A DNA stretch of 44,676 nt from an uncultured Clostridium sp. (GCA_900553225.1 USCV01000006.1:1-44676); one strand, 5' to 3'. Numbered from the stretch's first letter, positions 25,984 to 37,009 are shown. Notes: generated from the sequence alone by a model not told the origin. Program-made: numbers and translations.

Positions 25984-28900
25984 TTATTTCAAAACATATT
26001 TTTTAATTCCAACAATACCCACTCCTAAAATTGTAAGTACTGCAATAGTTGTTCCAATATAGAATATTATTTCACCTGTTTTTACAGTTAACATTACTTT
26101 TGCATCATCTATATCATCTTCTCCTGGCTTTTGATTATTTGGTGTAGAGTCGATATCTGGTGTTCCATATTCATTATAATCTTTACTTATTTCTGCTACG
26201 TTTACTTTTAATCCCATGTTATCTTCTCTATTTATCCATGTTAAAATTATAGATACCTCTACACTTTCTCCTGGATTTAACAGTTTATCTTTTAATTGGT
26301 CTGTTGTTACTTTTCCTTCTGCTTCTTGCCATAGTGGATTTTCTGCTTGATCAAATCTTAACCCTTCTGGTATATAGTCTGAAATTTCTTTTGCATATCC
26401 TGCAATTTCTCCTTCATTTGTTATTCTTATTTTGTATTCAAATTTAACAACAATGTTCTTCAAGCTACTCTTCTTTAAGTCTACTTTTACTATTTCTTCT
26501 GGATCATCTTCTGCTGTATGTCCTGTTTCTGTTACAGTTTCTTTACCATTTTCTATTACTATTGCTTTTGTTACCCATTTTCTTAGAGCTAAATCAAAAT
26601 ATTGTACTTTTACTTTTTCAATATCTTGGTCGTCTTCACCTTCATTCCATTCGTCTGGAATCGAATCTTTATCATCAATTTCTTTTCCATTTTCATCACT
26701 ATCATCTGATATTTGCGCATGATTGATTATTATTTTATCTTCTGTATCAGGCATTGTCACTTTGAATGCAATTTTTACGTCTTGGTATGCTGGGCTTTCC
26801 ATTTCATCTGGATAAAACGCCCCAATTAATTTTTGTCCATTTTGATCGTCTTCTTTAGATAAATATTTTGTTACTACATATTTTGCTTTATTTACATCTT
26901 CTGTTTCATTTCCTGCTTCGTCTAACATTATCCATCCATATTTTTTATTTGTTTCATTATCTGGTAAAAATTCTAATCCTTCTGGAATATCATCTTTTAT
27001 TTTACTTGCATATCCAGCAAGTGAACCTTCATTATACACTCTTAAAGTATATTCTACAATATTTTGGTTTCCAACAGTTAATGGTTCTTTTGTATGTTCA
27101 TATACATATTTTCCTTCTTCGTCAATCTTAAACTTTGGCTCTCTATCTGTTATTTCCCAATTTTTCTCTTCTTCAGTACCAGCTCCTGTTGTTATTCCTG
27201 TAATGAATTTTCTAAGTGCTAAGTCAAATTGACCATTCTTTATTATTAATTTTAATGAATCATCAGAATATTCTGCATCTGCACCATCTATTTTATGATT
27301 TGTTATAATATATTTATAATTATCACTTATCTTTGTTTCAAATGTTACTTTAATTGGTTCTTCCATTTTTACATATCCATATGGAACGGATGTCTCAACA
27401 ACTTCAAGAGAATATTGTGCCTCTTTATCTATCTTTATTTCTGGTAATGAAATTTTACCATTTTCGTCTGTTATTAATCCTGTTGTGTTAATTTCATCTC
27501 CATTTATATCATATAATTTAGCCTCTGTACCATTTTCTTTAACTGTTATATTAAATTCTACATCTTTTATTGGACTATTTTCATCTTTCTGATCAACCTT
27601 TAATATTTCAAAATTATATTTACCTTGAATTAGTATATTTGGTATTGTTATTACTATTCTACCATCTTCACTATTTATTTCTGCATAAACCGTTACTAAA
27701 TTTCCATTTTCTAGTTCAACTTCTATTGAATTAGATCCATTTTCGAAGTTTACGGCTGTTGCTCTATATTCTGTTGGGTCTGCTTCATTGTCTACGCCTT
27801 TTATTACACTAAATGTTAATGGTTTTTTTAATTTTATATAGTCTCCTGGTACTTCTATCTCCGTAATTGTATATTCATCTGGAGTAGAGACATTGTCCTT
27901 CGTAATTTTTATTGTATCAACTATTGTGACTTTTCCATCACTATCAGTTTCGTCAGATATTATTTGTTCACTTTCTTTTTCCTTAATGCCAAACTTCACA
28001 CCCTTTATTGCGTTTCCTTCAGAGTCTTTTTTAACTATGTCAATGCTATACGAACCTTCTAATTGTATATTTGGTATTGTTAATAATACATCTCCTGTAT
28101 CTTTTTCTATCTCTACAACTACTTTAACTGTACCTTTATCTCCATCTATACTAACTTCTCTTTCAATTTTAGATGCTATTTCTGCTTCTTCCTCAAAAGC
28201 TATACCCGTTACAACATTTCTGGTTTTATCATCACTTAGTCCTTTTGCTACATAAACATTTAATGGCTCTGCTAATTTAATATAACCATTTGGTGCTTTT
28301 ATTTCTGTAATTGTAAATTTATCTCTAGTAGCTATATCTGCAATCACTATTTTCTCGCTACTTAACGTTCCGTTTATTGGAGTTACATTAGAATCACCAC
28401 TTATTTGCGATGCCCCAATAATGTTAAATTCAGCACCAGCTAATGGACTACCATTTATATCTGTCTTTAATATTTTAAAACAATAACTTCCTTCCACATG
28501 CTTATTTGGTATTGTTAATACTACTGTTCCATTTTCTACACTAGCATTAATTTCTACAGTCTTTCCCTCTTTAACTAAAGCTGCAGTCAACTTTGCCTGC
28601 GTTTGTGGTATTCCATCTTCTGTAAAAGATATTCCTTTTACAATGTAATTTGTTTTTGTATCATCTTCCCCTGTTGTTACATATATATCAATAGAATCTT
28701 TTAGTGAAATGTATCCATCTGGAGTACTTACTTCTGAAATTGTATATTTATCTTTTCCTGCAGCGTTAATTATAATGTTCTCTGTTGTGTATTCAGTTTT
28801 AGTATCATTTACATTAAGTGTTAGTGGACTACCGTTTTCTTTATTTATCTCAAATGATGCTCCAGCTAATTGCTGCCCAGTTTCATCTTCTTTCTTAAGT

Positions 28901-31900
28901 TTTAAATTATAATTTCCTGACATTAGTGGGTCCTGCACAGTAACAAAAATCGCTTCTTGTCTTGTGTCATAAGTAACCCATATAGAATTGTATAACGCTT
29001 CATTTTCTGTTTTCTTTAAAATATTTCCATTTTGATCTATAAGTAAAAAGTTCTTTCCAGATTCATAGCACATAATTTCAGTTGTACATATATTGTCTAT
29101 ATATTCTTGTTTAACATTGTTTGAACCTTCTGGCCAACCAAAAGCAAGCTCTCCTTTATTATTTAAATATACAACTACATATATCTTATTATTTCCTAAA
29201 AGGTTAGTATATCCATCGCCAGCTTTTGTTTCTGTAATTTGATAAATATAAGGTGTATTTACTTGTGTAATTTCTTCTACAGCCTTTCTTCCTCCAAATG
29301 TACCTTCATGAATAACTTCCACGTTATCAGTTGATGATGATCCTCCAGTAGTAATTTTCTCTACCTTGAATTCAGCATCTTGTATCAATGTTCTCCAACC
29401 ACCTCTTTTAGTTGAATCTGTTTTCTTAATATAAAACTTATGTGTATCTACAATAATATCTTCAAAATCATCATCATCTTCTAATCCTTCATAGAAATTC
29501 TCTTCTGTATTTGTAATATCATGTTTAGTAGCTTGGTATTGGTAATAGCTTGTCGTTATTTCATTTTCTGATGTTAAAGCTAATTTTTCACTTGTATTTG
29601 CTTGTTCTGAATCTCTATCTACTGTTTTCTTTGTTCCTTTACTTGCTTGTAAATACTCTACACTTACATTTGCTCCATTAGCATCTGAAATAATCTTATT
29701 ATAACCATAATCTGAAATTTCGGCTACATTTGTTAGTACAGTACTACTTTTATCTTCAACTACTTCACATTGAATATTTACATCTACCCAAAATTTTTCT
29801 TCTTCTGCTATTGCATCCGTATAAACTTTTAAGAAACCGTCTTTTGTTGCTTTTACTTTTTTTAAATTTTCATTTTCTATAATTCTATCACTACTACTTG
29901 ATACTTTCCATCCTTGACCTTGATTGTATGCATTATTGATATAGTTCAATCCATTTGGTATATAATCAGTTATTTTCTTTACAATTCCATCTATATCTCC
30001 TTCATTATATACTCTAATAGTGTAAGTTACTATATCTCCTTTTTTTACTGTAAGTGGTGCTTTTGTGTGATAATATGCTGCTGTTCCTGTCTGTCTATAC
30101 TGTTCAATTGATTTCCAAACAAACGTTGGCTCTCTGCTGTCAGACAAAGCCTCTCCATTAACCTCAGTGATAAATTTTCTTAATGCTAAATCAAATTCTC
30201 CAACTTTAACTTCCTCAAAATCCTGATCATCTTCTAGATCATTTTCAAGGTCTACTTTAGGTTTGTATGTCGTAGTACTTCCTGTAACTTCATCATAAGA
30301 ATTAATATTTGTATTATTTTGAATAGAATCTCTATCAATATTTTTCTTGCTTGCTTCTATATAATTTCCGCTTTTATCGTTATATCCATATTTGCTTATT
30401 TCAGAAACGTTTCTTAAACTTGTTCCATTTTTAACGTTACTACTTACCTTGCATTCAATATAAGTATCTAATTTATTTTCTGGTAAAAAGCTTTCACCGT
30501 TGCCATATGCTTTTACTGATTGCTTAGTTTTATAAGTCATTACAACTGTATTATTGGCTTTATCATAATTCGTTGTTATTAAGTTTTGATTACTATAATT
30601 ATATTTTCCATAATTTGTGCTTGTTGTTGAATTTTCTAAATATTCTAATCCACTTGGTAAATAATCTGTTATTTCTCCTACAAATCCATCTACACTACCT
30701 TCATTATATACTGTTATTTTATACCTTACTATATCTCCAGGTTCAACAGTAATTGGTTGTTTATTTAGTGCATATGTTGCTGTTGTAACTCCTTTATCTT
30801 CACTCATATCGCTTGGATGAATATAATACTCTCTTGTTCCATATACAATATTTTCTGATTTATCATTATTATGATTTGTATCAGTATCTTCTTTAACTTC
30901 TGAGTCATACACTCTTACGTATTTACCTTTAGAAGCATCATATCTATATATTTGAGCAATTTGTTTGGTTAGTGCCATATCAAATCCAGAATAGTCTGCA
31001 TTATGATTTACAATTAATGTTGCAGAATTTCTATGGTGATTTAAACTTTTGTCTATTTCTATAATAGGTTGTCTGTTACTATTAGATTTTGTATAAACAT
31101 ATTTATTTAATTCGCTTATTCCTCTTTTTGAAGTAGCTGTTATAGTATACCTAAATCTAACTTGATCTACATCTGCAATAGGTGAATCAAGTTTAACTTT
31201 AATATAATATTGACTAACTTTACCAACTATAATATTTTTTATAGTCGTTTGTGTAAATTCTGTTGTAGTATCTATCATATATTTCTTTGACTCTATCTTT
31301 TGTTGCCCAACTTCAATTTTTATCCTGTCTGTCACTTCTTCTATATTATTAACATTACCTGTTACAGATGCTGATATTGGACCTATAATATATGTATTTT
31401 CTTCATTTGTAACAGCACTGATTGTTTGTTTTCCGTTATTTAATTTTATATTTACATCACTAGTACTTATATTAGTAGCCATTGTTGTAGATAATGTTTT
31501 TCCATCTCTAATATCGCATGCAGATTTGTATAATGCTTTATATAAATTTTGTGCAATTGCTATTTTATCAGAATCTATTGCTTTACCGTTACATTTAATA
31601 TTTTTAATGAAGTTTACATCTGAGCCATGTTTATATTCTGATTTTGAATTTGTAAAATTCCACAATACAAACTGTTGAATTGTTGAAATATAACCATCAC
31701 CAAAATCTGATAAAGAATTATATTGTACTCCCGTTTTATCTTTTATAATTTCAATTAAGTGGTTTAACATTATATCTCTTTCATATTCTTTTGAAAATCC
31801 ATTATAATTACTATTAATTTTTCCATTGCCATCTGCAAATGTATACATGTTATTTAATAACCACTCTACTGCTTTTTTATTATTATTGTTACCAAATATT

Positions 31901-32304
31901 TTTGTAATTTGAGCATTACTTATCTGGCTAAAATTTTCTTTTGTATTATATATTCCATAATTACCTTTTGAATCGCTTGCATCAGGTGCTTTACCAGCGT
32001 CATGGTTAACATTATACCCACCTAATAAGCAATACCTTGCATATGTTGTATCTGATACTACTTTAGATTTTGATTTATTTATACCATACCCCCATATATA
32101 GTCACCATTATACTCATATATTGCATTAGTTCCAATTATATTTTTTCTATCATGAACATACCATGTACCAGAAGCTTCTTCAGCTGGTACATCTTGATCC
32201 GCTGTTACCATATCATAAGCATATGTTAGGACTGTACTACTACTTGCTAAAAGCATTATAGATAGTGTAATTATCGCAGTTACTTTTTCAAACACCTTTC
32301 TCAT
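25984..32304 (-). CDS. Giant thioester-domain/CnaB-repeat surface adhesin (2106 residues)
   Basis: A signal peptide (about 1-30) leads to a thioester domain: Cys92 in ARYCLLGG and a Gln in ISTIQQFVLWNF (210 or 211) should form the Cys-Gln thioester that captures host amines, as in TQXA/TED adhesins. The stalk alternates isopeptide-forming repeats (about three copies of FDLALRKFITEV...GDIVTYTIRVYNEG...YIPNGL) with five or more CnaB/SpaA-type domains (YCFKILKTDINGSPLAGAEF). The end (DIDSTPNNQKPGEDDID, LTVKTGEI, helix, KKYVLK) is almost identical to that of the neighbouring paralogue and is an LP-less sorting signal. The start follows GGAGGT. The protein is probably a covalently stabilised fibre or stalk on the cell surface. 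The ligand is unknown. Confidence 0.88.
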   Translation of the reverse strand: MRKVFEKVTAIITLSIMLLASSSTVLTYAYDMVTADQDVPAEEASGTWYVHDRKNIIGTNAIYEYNGDYIWGYGINKSKSKVVSDTTYARYCLLGGYNVNHDAGKAPDASDSKGNYGIYNTKENFSQISNAQITKIFGNNNNKKAVEWLLNNMYTFADGNGKINSNYNGFSKEYERDIMLNHLIEIIKDKTGVQYNSLSDFGDGYISTIQQFVLWNFTNSKSEYKHGSDVNFIKNIKCNGKAIDSDKIAIAQNLYKALYKSACDIRDGKTLSTTMATNISTSDVNIKLNNGKQTISAVTNEENTYIIGPISASVTGNVNNIEEVTDRIKIEVGQQKIESKKYMIDTTTEFTQTTIKNIIVGKVSQYYIKVKLDSPIADVDQVRFRYTITATSKRGISELNKYVYTKSNSNRQPIIEIDKSLNHHRNSATLIVNHNADYSGFDMALTKQIAQIYRYDASKGKYVRVYDSEVKEDTDTNHNNDKSENIVYGTREYYIHPSDMSEDKGVTTATYALNKQPITVEPGDIVRYKITVYNEGSVDGFVGEITDYLPSGLEYLENSTTSTNYGKYNYSNQNLITTNYDKANNTVVMTYKTKQSVKAYGNGESFLPENKLDTYIECKVSSNVKNGTSLRNVSEISKYGYNDKSGNYIEASKKNIDRDSIQNNTNINSYDEVTGSTTTYKPKVDLENDLEDDQDFEEVKVGEFDLALRKFITEVNGEALSDSREPTFVWKSIEQYRQTGTAAYYHTKAPLTVKKGDIVTYTIRVYNEGDIDGIVKKITDYIPNGLNYINNAYNQGQGWKVSSSSDRIIENENLKKVKATKDGFLKVYTDAIAEEEKFWVDVNIQCEVVEDKSSTVLTNVAEISDYGYNKIISDANGANVSVEYLQASKGTKKTVDRDSEQANTSEKLALTSENEITTSYYQYQATKHDITNTEENFYEGLEDDDDFEDIIVDTHKFYIKKTDSTKRGGWRTLIQDAEFKVEKITTGGSSSTDNVEVIHEGTFGGRKAVEEITQVNTPYIYQITETKAGDGYTNLLGNNKIYVVVYLNNKGELAFGWPEGSNNVKQEYIDNICTTEIMCYESGKNFLLIDQNGNILKKTENEALYNSIWVTYDTRQEAIFVTVQDPLMSGNYNLKLKKEDETGQQLAGASFEINKENGSPLTLNVNDTKTEYTTENIIINAAGKDKYTISEVSTPDGYISLKDSIDIYVTTGEDDTKTNYIVKGISFTEDGIPQTQAKLTAALVKEGKTVEINASVENGTVVLTIPNKHVEGSYCFKILKTDINGSPLAGAEFNIIGASQISGDSNVTPINGTLSSEKIVIADIATRDKFTITEIKAPNGYIKLAEPLNVYVAKGLSDDKTRNVVTGIAFEEEAEIASKIEREVSIDGDKGTVKVVVEIEKDTGDVLLTIPNIQLEGSYSIDIVKKDSEGNAIKGVKFGIKEKESEQIISDETDSDGKVTIVDTIKITKDNVSTPDEYTITEIEVPGDYIKLKKPLTFSVIKGVDNEADPTEYRATAVNFENGSNSIEVELENGNLVTVYAEINSEDGRIVITIPNILIQGKYNFEILKVDQKDENSPIKDVEFNITVKENGTEAKLYDINGDEINTTGLITDENGKISLPEIKIDKEAQYSLEVVETSVPYGYVKMEEPIKVTFETKISDNYKYIITNHKIDGADAEYSDDSLKLIIKNGQFDLALRKFITGITTGAGTEEEKNWEITDREPKFKIDEEGKYVYEHTKEPLTVGNQNIVEYTLRVYNEGSLAGYASKIKDDIPEGLEFLPDNETNKKYGWIMLDEAGNETEDVNKAKYVVTKYLSKEDDQNGQKLIGAFYPDEMESPAYQDVKIAFKVTMPDTEDKIIINHAQISDDSDENGKEIDDKDSIPDEWNEGEDDQDIEKVKVQYFDLALRKWVTKAIVIENGKETVTETGHTAEDDPEEIVKVDLKKSSLKNIVVKFEYKIRITNEGEIAGYAKEISDYIPEGLRFDQAENPLWQEAEGKVTTDQLKDKLLNPGESVEVSIILTWINREDNMGLKVNVAEISKDYNEYGTPDIDSTPNNQKPGEDDIDDAKVMLTVKTGEIIFYIGTTIAVLTILGVGIVGIKKYVLK

Positions 32305-32446
32305 AAAAATTTACCTCCATTGTTTTATTTATTTTCATTTTACTGAGCTTCACTTTTAAAGTCAATATGTGTTATTTTCTGGTATGCTCGCTTACTTTGT
32401 TCTTCTATTTACGGAAGGTCTTTTTAGGAGTTTTTTTATTTCATAT

Positions 32447-32463
32447 TTTACAATTTCATTACA
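32447..32463. promoter_or_regulatory. TTACA direct repeat upstream of the 2106-residue adhesin gene
   Basis: On the plus strand TTTACA (32447-32452) and ATTACA (32458-32463) repeat at 11 bp, about 145 bases before the start codon. A TTTACGGAA nine-mer (32408-32416), also present at 17498-17506, lies between it and the gene. The rest of 32305-32497 holds no gene that I can see. Confidence 0.5.
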
Positions 32464-32497
32464 ATTTCGACATATTTGTAACAAAAGGTTTTTAAGC

Positions 32498-32528
32498 AAA
32501 AAAAGAAGACATTTAATCTGTCTTCTTC
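32498..32528 (-). terminator. Terminator of the 1484-residue adhesin gene
   Basis: A stem AGAAGACA/TGTCTTCT (32504-32511 with 32519-32526) is followed by seven T on the minus strand (complement of 32498-32504). Confidence 0.8.
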
Positions 32529-32554
32529 TTTATTTTTTTATATTTAGAGTACTT

Positions 32555-35500
32555 CTATTTTAAAACAAATTTTTTAATTGAAATTACACCCCCTGCTAAA
32601 ATAGTAAGCACTATTACTGTTACTCCTGCATATGTTGCAGCTTGCCCTGTTTTTACTGTAAGCATTACAGGTGCATCATCTATATCATCTTCTCCTGGCA
32701 CTTTATTGTTTGGTGTAGAATCAATGTCTGGTGTTCCATATTCATTGTAATCTTTGCTAATCTCTGCTGTATTTACTTTTAATCCCATATTGTTTTCATT
32801 GTTAATCCATGTAAGCGTAATTGTTACGTCTTTAGTATCGCCTGGCTTTAATAATGTATCTTTTAGCTTATCTGTTACAACTTTTCCATCTACTTCTTTC
32901 CAATCTGGGTTATCTTCTTTTACAAATTTTAATCCTTCTGGAATGTAGTCTGAAATTTCTTTTGCATAGCCTTCAATTTGTCCTTCATTTTTTACTCTAA
33001 TGCTATATTCAAATTTTACAGTTACATTTTTTATATTAGATTTTTTTAAGTCAACTTTTACAATTTCTTCTGGATTATCTTCCGCTGTATGTCCTGTTTC
33101 CGTAACAGTTTGTGTTCCATTCTCTATTACAATTGCTTTTGTTACCCATTTTCTTAAAGCTAAGTCAAAATATAACAATTTAACTTTTTCAATATCTTGA
33201 TCATCTTCTCCTTCATTCCATACATCTGGAATTGAATCTCTATCGTCTACTTTATTTCCATCTTTGTCACTATCATCGGAAATTTGAGCTTTATTTATAA
33301 TTATTTTTTCTGATTTTTCAGATGAATTTACTTTAAATGAAACTTTTACTTCTTTATAATCTGGTTCTTTTATTTCTCCTGATTTATACCTTTCAATGTC
33401 AAATGCTTTTAATAAATTTTCACCTGCTGTTTTTTCATGCTCTTTAGATAAATAGTTGCTTACTATAGATTTTGCATTTTCAACTTCTGTTGTTTCTTTT
33501 CCGTATTTATCTAGCATTACCCATTTATATTTTTGGTTTACTTCATTTGATGGTAAGAATTCCAATCCTTCTGGTATGTTATCTTTAATTTGTTTTGCAT
33601 ATCCATCCATCGTTCCTTCATTATAAACTCTTAGAGTATATGTTACTATATTATTATTTGCAACTATAACTGGCTCTTTTGTATGTTCATATACATATTT
33701 TCCTTGATTATCAATTTTGAATGTTGGTACTCTATCTGTAACATTTATTTGTTTTTCGTTTTCTGTTCCAACTCCAGTTTTAACCTCAGTAATGAATTTT
33801 CTTAAAGCCAAATCAAATTCTTTTTTCTCTTTTTCATTTGGTATTGTAATTACAACTTGTGATGGGGTTATATCATTTTTTACAATCACCTTTATTTTTT
33901 CATATAAATCTGTTTCAGTTTCTTTTACAATGCTTCCATCTGTATTGTTAATTATAAATCCATATTTACTAATTAATGCATCTTCTTCTTCGTTTTTATT
34001 GTAATTTCCCAATATTAATTTTCCGTCTTCATTCATGTATGTTCTTAATGTAATGTATTTTCCATTCATAACATTTACATATTCTGGCGCACTTTCAACT
34101 TCGAGTACTGTATATGTATATGTTTCATTGAATTTTACATTGTTCTCTAGTACTTCATATGTACCCTTTACTTCTTGGTTATCAAGTAATACTTCTGTTT
34201 TTTCATTTTTTGTTTTTTGTACTGTAAAGTCTGCTCCAATTAATGGATTTCCACTTTCATCTACTTTATTTAATACAAATTTAAATTCTTTTGCGTCAGG
34301 TACTACTAATATGTTTTCAAAATCATCATCATCTTGCATTCCTTTATAGTAATTGTTATTGTCTGCTTTTTGTGGTTCTACTATATTTTTATAGTATTCA
34401 TCTATGTTTTTAACTTTTTCATCTTTATTAAATACATTATTTTCTTCTGAATCTATATCAACATTTTCTTCGTTTGCTTCTACATAGTCACCATTTTTGT
34501 TGTTATATCCATAATTTGTTATTTCTGCAACATTTACTAACAATTTGCTATCTTGTATATCTGCTTTTACTTTACATTCTATTTCCACATATGCACTAAA
34601 TTCTGGAGCTTCACTTTTCTTTTCTTGTTTTACATATTCTAATAGTCCTTCTTCTCCATTTGCTGGTTTTATTGTTGTATCTTTTAGTTTATCTGTTTTC
34701 ACAGTTGTTGTTCCATCATTATTACTTGTTACAACCCAATTGTTTTCTTTGTTAATTTTACTATCTGTAACAAATTCTAATCCTGCTGGTAAATAATCTG
34801 TTATTTCTTTTGCAAATCCACTTATATTTCCTTCATTATAAACTCTTAATGTGTAAATAATGTTATCCCCTGGTTTTACATTAACTGGTGTTTTTGTATG
34901 GTAATATCCAGCTGTTTTATTTGCTTTATATTCTTCTACTGATTTTTCGTTTATTGTAGGAACTCTGCTTTCACCAATTTCAACTTTAGTTTCATTTTTC
35001 TTTACTTCTGTAATATATTTTCTAAGTGCTAAATCAAAATTTACTGGTTTATTTGGTATTGTAATTTTTACAACTCCGCTGCTTAGCTTAGCTGTAATAT
35101 TTACTTTAGTTCCATCTTCTAATGATACTTCTTTGGTTGTTACATTTGAATCTTTCTCAAAAGATACGTTTGATACAACATATTTATTATCTTTTTGAGC
35201 TGTTGTTATATAAACTTTAACTTCTTCATTCATTTTAATATAATTGTTATTTCCAATATCAACTTCTTTTATTGTATATTGACTTGTTTGTTCACCTGTA
35301 ATCTCTTTATTTCTAAATATTGTAACAAGTCCTTTATCACTTGTTGGTCCGTAAGTTTTTGCTTCTTTTCCTTCTTCTGAAACTTTAAAACTAACACCTG
35401 ATATTTTCTTTTCTATGTTTGATGAATCTACTTTTTCTAATAATAAACTATATTTTCCTTCTACTTGTTTATTTGGAATTGTTACTATTACTGTATCTTG

Positions 35501-37009
35501 TGATATTTTTGCAGTAACTGTTACCTTACTTCCATCTTCTAATGTTACCTCTTTTGAAGTTTCATTTTTATCTTTTTCAAATGATACCTTTGATGCAACA
35601 TATTTATCGTTTGATCTAGCTGTTGTTACATATATTTTTATATCATCTTTTAATTTTATATAATTACCATCTGTAACTGTTACTTCACTTATTGTAAATT
35701 CTTCTGTTCCTTCTTTTTTTATTTCTCTATTTTTGAATATATTTATAATTCCATCTGATTTTGATGGTCCATAACTTGTATCTTTTTCAGAAACTCCTGA
35801 TACTTTAAATATAGCACCAGATATTTTAGTGTTTGTATCTGTAGCATCTACTTTTTCTATTTGTAGTCCGTAGTTTCCTTCTAAGTTTTCTTTGAATATT
35901 AACTCTGTTGAAGTTTGTTTTGTATACTTTTCTTTTCTAATAGTTGCTAAAGGTTGGTCACTATTTCTTACAGGATTTAATAAACTTGCAAAAGTTCTAT
36001 AACCTTTTAAATTAACATTAACTTTTATCTTGTATTGTGTTCCTTTTTCAAAACCTTTATTATATGTAATTTTTAAATAAAATGCATCATTCTTTTCTGA
36101 AACATTGATTGATTTACCATTTTTATCTACAGTTTCTATTTTATCCACCTTATTAGAATTAACTGTAGCACTAAATGTTTTAGTAAATAGTGGATGGTTA
36201 TTTCTTAATACATATGGACCTGCTATAACTGTTTTTTTATCAGATTGAACAGTTGCTGATGCTTTAGAATCCTTTGTTAGTACAACATCAAATCCTTCAT
36301 TTCCATTTGGTGAAGAATATTTATTTTTTTGAGCTTCTTTAGCAAGTTCTCTTAAAGAAATGTATAGTGCTGTATAATATTTTTTATCTGCTTTTGCATT
36401 TGGTAATGAATTATAACTTCCATCTGAATTTTGCATAGTACTATTGTAAGATGAACTTGAGTTTTTTACAAAACTCCACATTACATACTGTTGCACAGCA
36501 TATAAAGTATCTTTATCACTAACTAATGCATCTACTGCTTTATTAATCCATGCATCATCAATATTATTTACATTAATTTTTTGACTTAATATATATTTTC
36601 CATTTGAGGCTTTATAAGTACTGTATTTCTTTATTACGCTTTTTAAATTATTTTTCATGGCTGTTTTTGTTTCTGCATCTGTCACATCTGTTAAGTACAT
36701 ATTATCTAAAACCCATGCTAATGCACTTTGGTTTGATGTTATGTTAGAAATTTTAGCAGTATATAAACTTTTTTTATCGTCATTTAGCTGTGTACCAACA
36801 TATAAATGTGCACCACCTTTAATACAATATATATTGCTATATCCCTTAATACTAGCTGTAAATACATTTGTGTTTCCTATTCCACGATTTGTATCTGACA
36901 TACTTGATACTACTACTTGAGCAGATTTTACTACGGTTGGCATTATAGTAGCAAAAACCATTAATACAATAATTAAACCGCTAATTATTTTCATACCTTT
37001 ATTCTTCAT
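32555..37009 (-). CDS. Thioester-domain/CnaB-repeat surface adhesin (1484 residues), paralogue of its neighbour
   Basis: A signal peptide (about 1-30) leads to a thioester domain with Cys62 (NIYCIKGG) and Gln173/174 (YAVQQYVMWSF). After about residue 350 come CnaB-type domains (YGLQIEKVDATDTNTKISGA and YSLLLEKVDSSNIEKKISGV) and DUF11-like repeats (FDLALRKYITEV, FDLALRKFITEV, FDLALRKWVTKA). It ends with LTVKTGQ, a membrane helix and KKFVLK. The final 400 or so residues match the 2106-residue protein almost strand for strand, so the two arose by tandem duplication and differ mainly in stalk length. Each has its own terminator and upstream TTACA repeat, so they can be expressed separately. The start follows GAGGAG. 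Confidence 0.88.
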   Translation of the reverse strand: MKNKGMKIISGLIIVLMVFATIMPTVVKSAQVVVSSMSDTNRGIGNTNVFTASIKGYSNIYCIKGGAHLYVGTQLNDDKKSLYTAKISNITSNQSALAWVLDNMYLTDVTDAETKTAMKNNLKSVIKKYSTYKASNGKYILSQKINVNNIDDAWINKAVDALVSDKDTLYAVQQYVMWSFVKNSSSSYNSTMQNSDGSYNSLPNAKADKKYYTALYISLRELAKEAQKNKYSSPNGNEGFDVVLTKDSKASATVQSDKKTVIAGPYVLRNNHPLFTKTFSATVNSNKVDKIETVDKNGKSINVSEKNDAFYLKITYNKGFEKGTQYKIKVNVNLKGYRTFASLLNPVRNSDQPLATIRKEKYTKQTSTELIFKENLEGNYGLQIEKVDATDTNTKISGAIFKVSGVSEKDTSYGPSKSDGIINIFKNREIKKEGTEEFTISEVTVTDGNYIKLKDDIKIYVTTARSNDKYVASKVSFEKDKNETSKEVTLEDGSKVTVTAKISQDTVIVTIPNKQVEGKYSLLLEKVDSSNIEKKISGVSFKVSEEGKEAKTYGPTSDKGLVTIFRNKEITGEQTSQYTIKEVDIGNNNYIKMNEEVKVYITTAQKDNKYVVSNVSFEKDSNVTTKEVSLEDGTKVNITAKLSSGVVKITIPNKPVNFDLALRKYITEVKKNETKVEIGESRVPTINEKSVEEYKANKTAGYYHTKTPVNVKPGDNIIYTLRVYNEGNISGFAKEITDYLPAGLEFVTDSKINKENNWVVTSNNDGTTTVKTDKLKDTTIKPANGEEGLLEYVKQEKKSEAPEFSAYVEIECKVKADIQDSKLLVNVAEITNYGYNNKNGDYVEANEENVDIDSEENNVFNKDEKVKNIDEYYKNIVEPQKADNNNYYKGMQDDDDFENILVVPDAKEFKFVLNKVDESGNPLIGADFTVQKTKNEKTEVLLDNQEVKGTYEVLENNVKFNETYTYTVLEVESAPEYVNVMNGKYITLRTYMNEDGKLILGNYNKNEEEDALISKYGFIINNTDGSIVKETETDLYEKIKVIVKNDITPSQVVITIPNEKEKKEFDLALRKFITEVKTGVGTENEKQINVTDRVPTFKIDNQGKYVYEHTKEPVIVANNNIVTYTLRVYNEGTMDGYAKQIKDNIPEGLEFLPSNEVNQKYKWVMLDKYGKETTEVENAKSIVSNYLSKEHEKTAGENLLKAFDIERYKSGEIKEPDYKEVKVSFKVNSSEKSEKIIINKAQISDDSDKDGNKVDDRDSIPDVWNEGEDDQDIEKVKLLYFDLALRKWVTKAIVIENGTQTVTETGHTAEDNPEEIVKVDLKKSNIKNVTVKFEYSIRVKNEGQIEGYAKEISDYIPEGLKFVKEDNPDWKEVDGKVVTDKLKDTLLKPGDTKDVTITLTWINNENNMGLKVNTAEISKDYNEYGTPDIDSTPNNKVPGEDDIDDAPVMLTVKTGQAATYAGVTVIVLTILAGGVISIKKFVLK

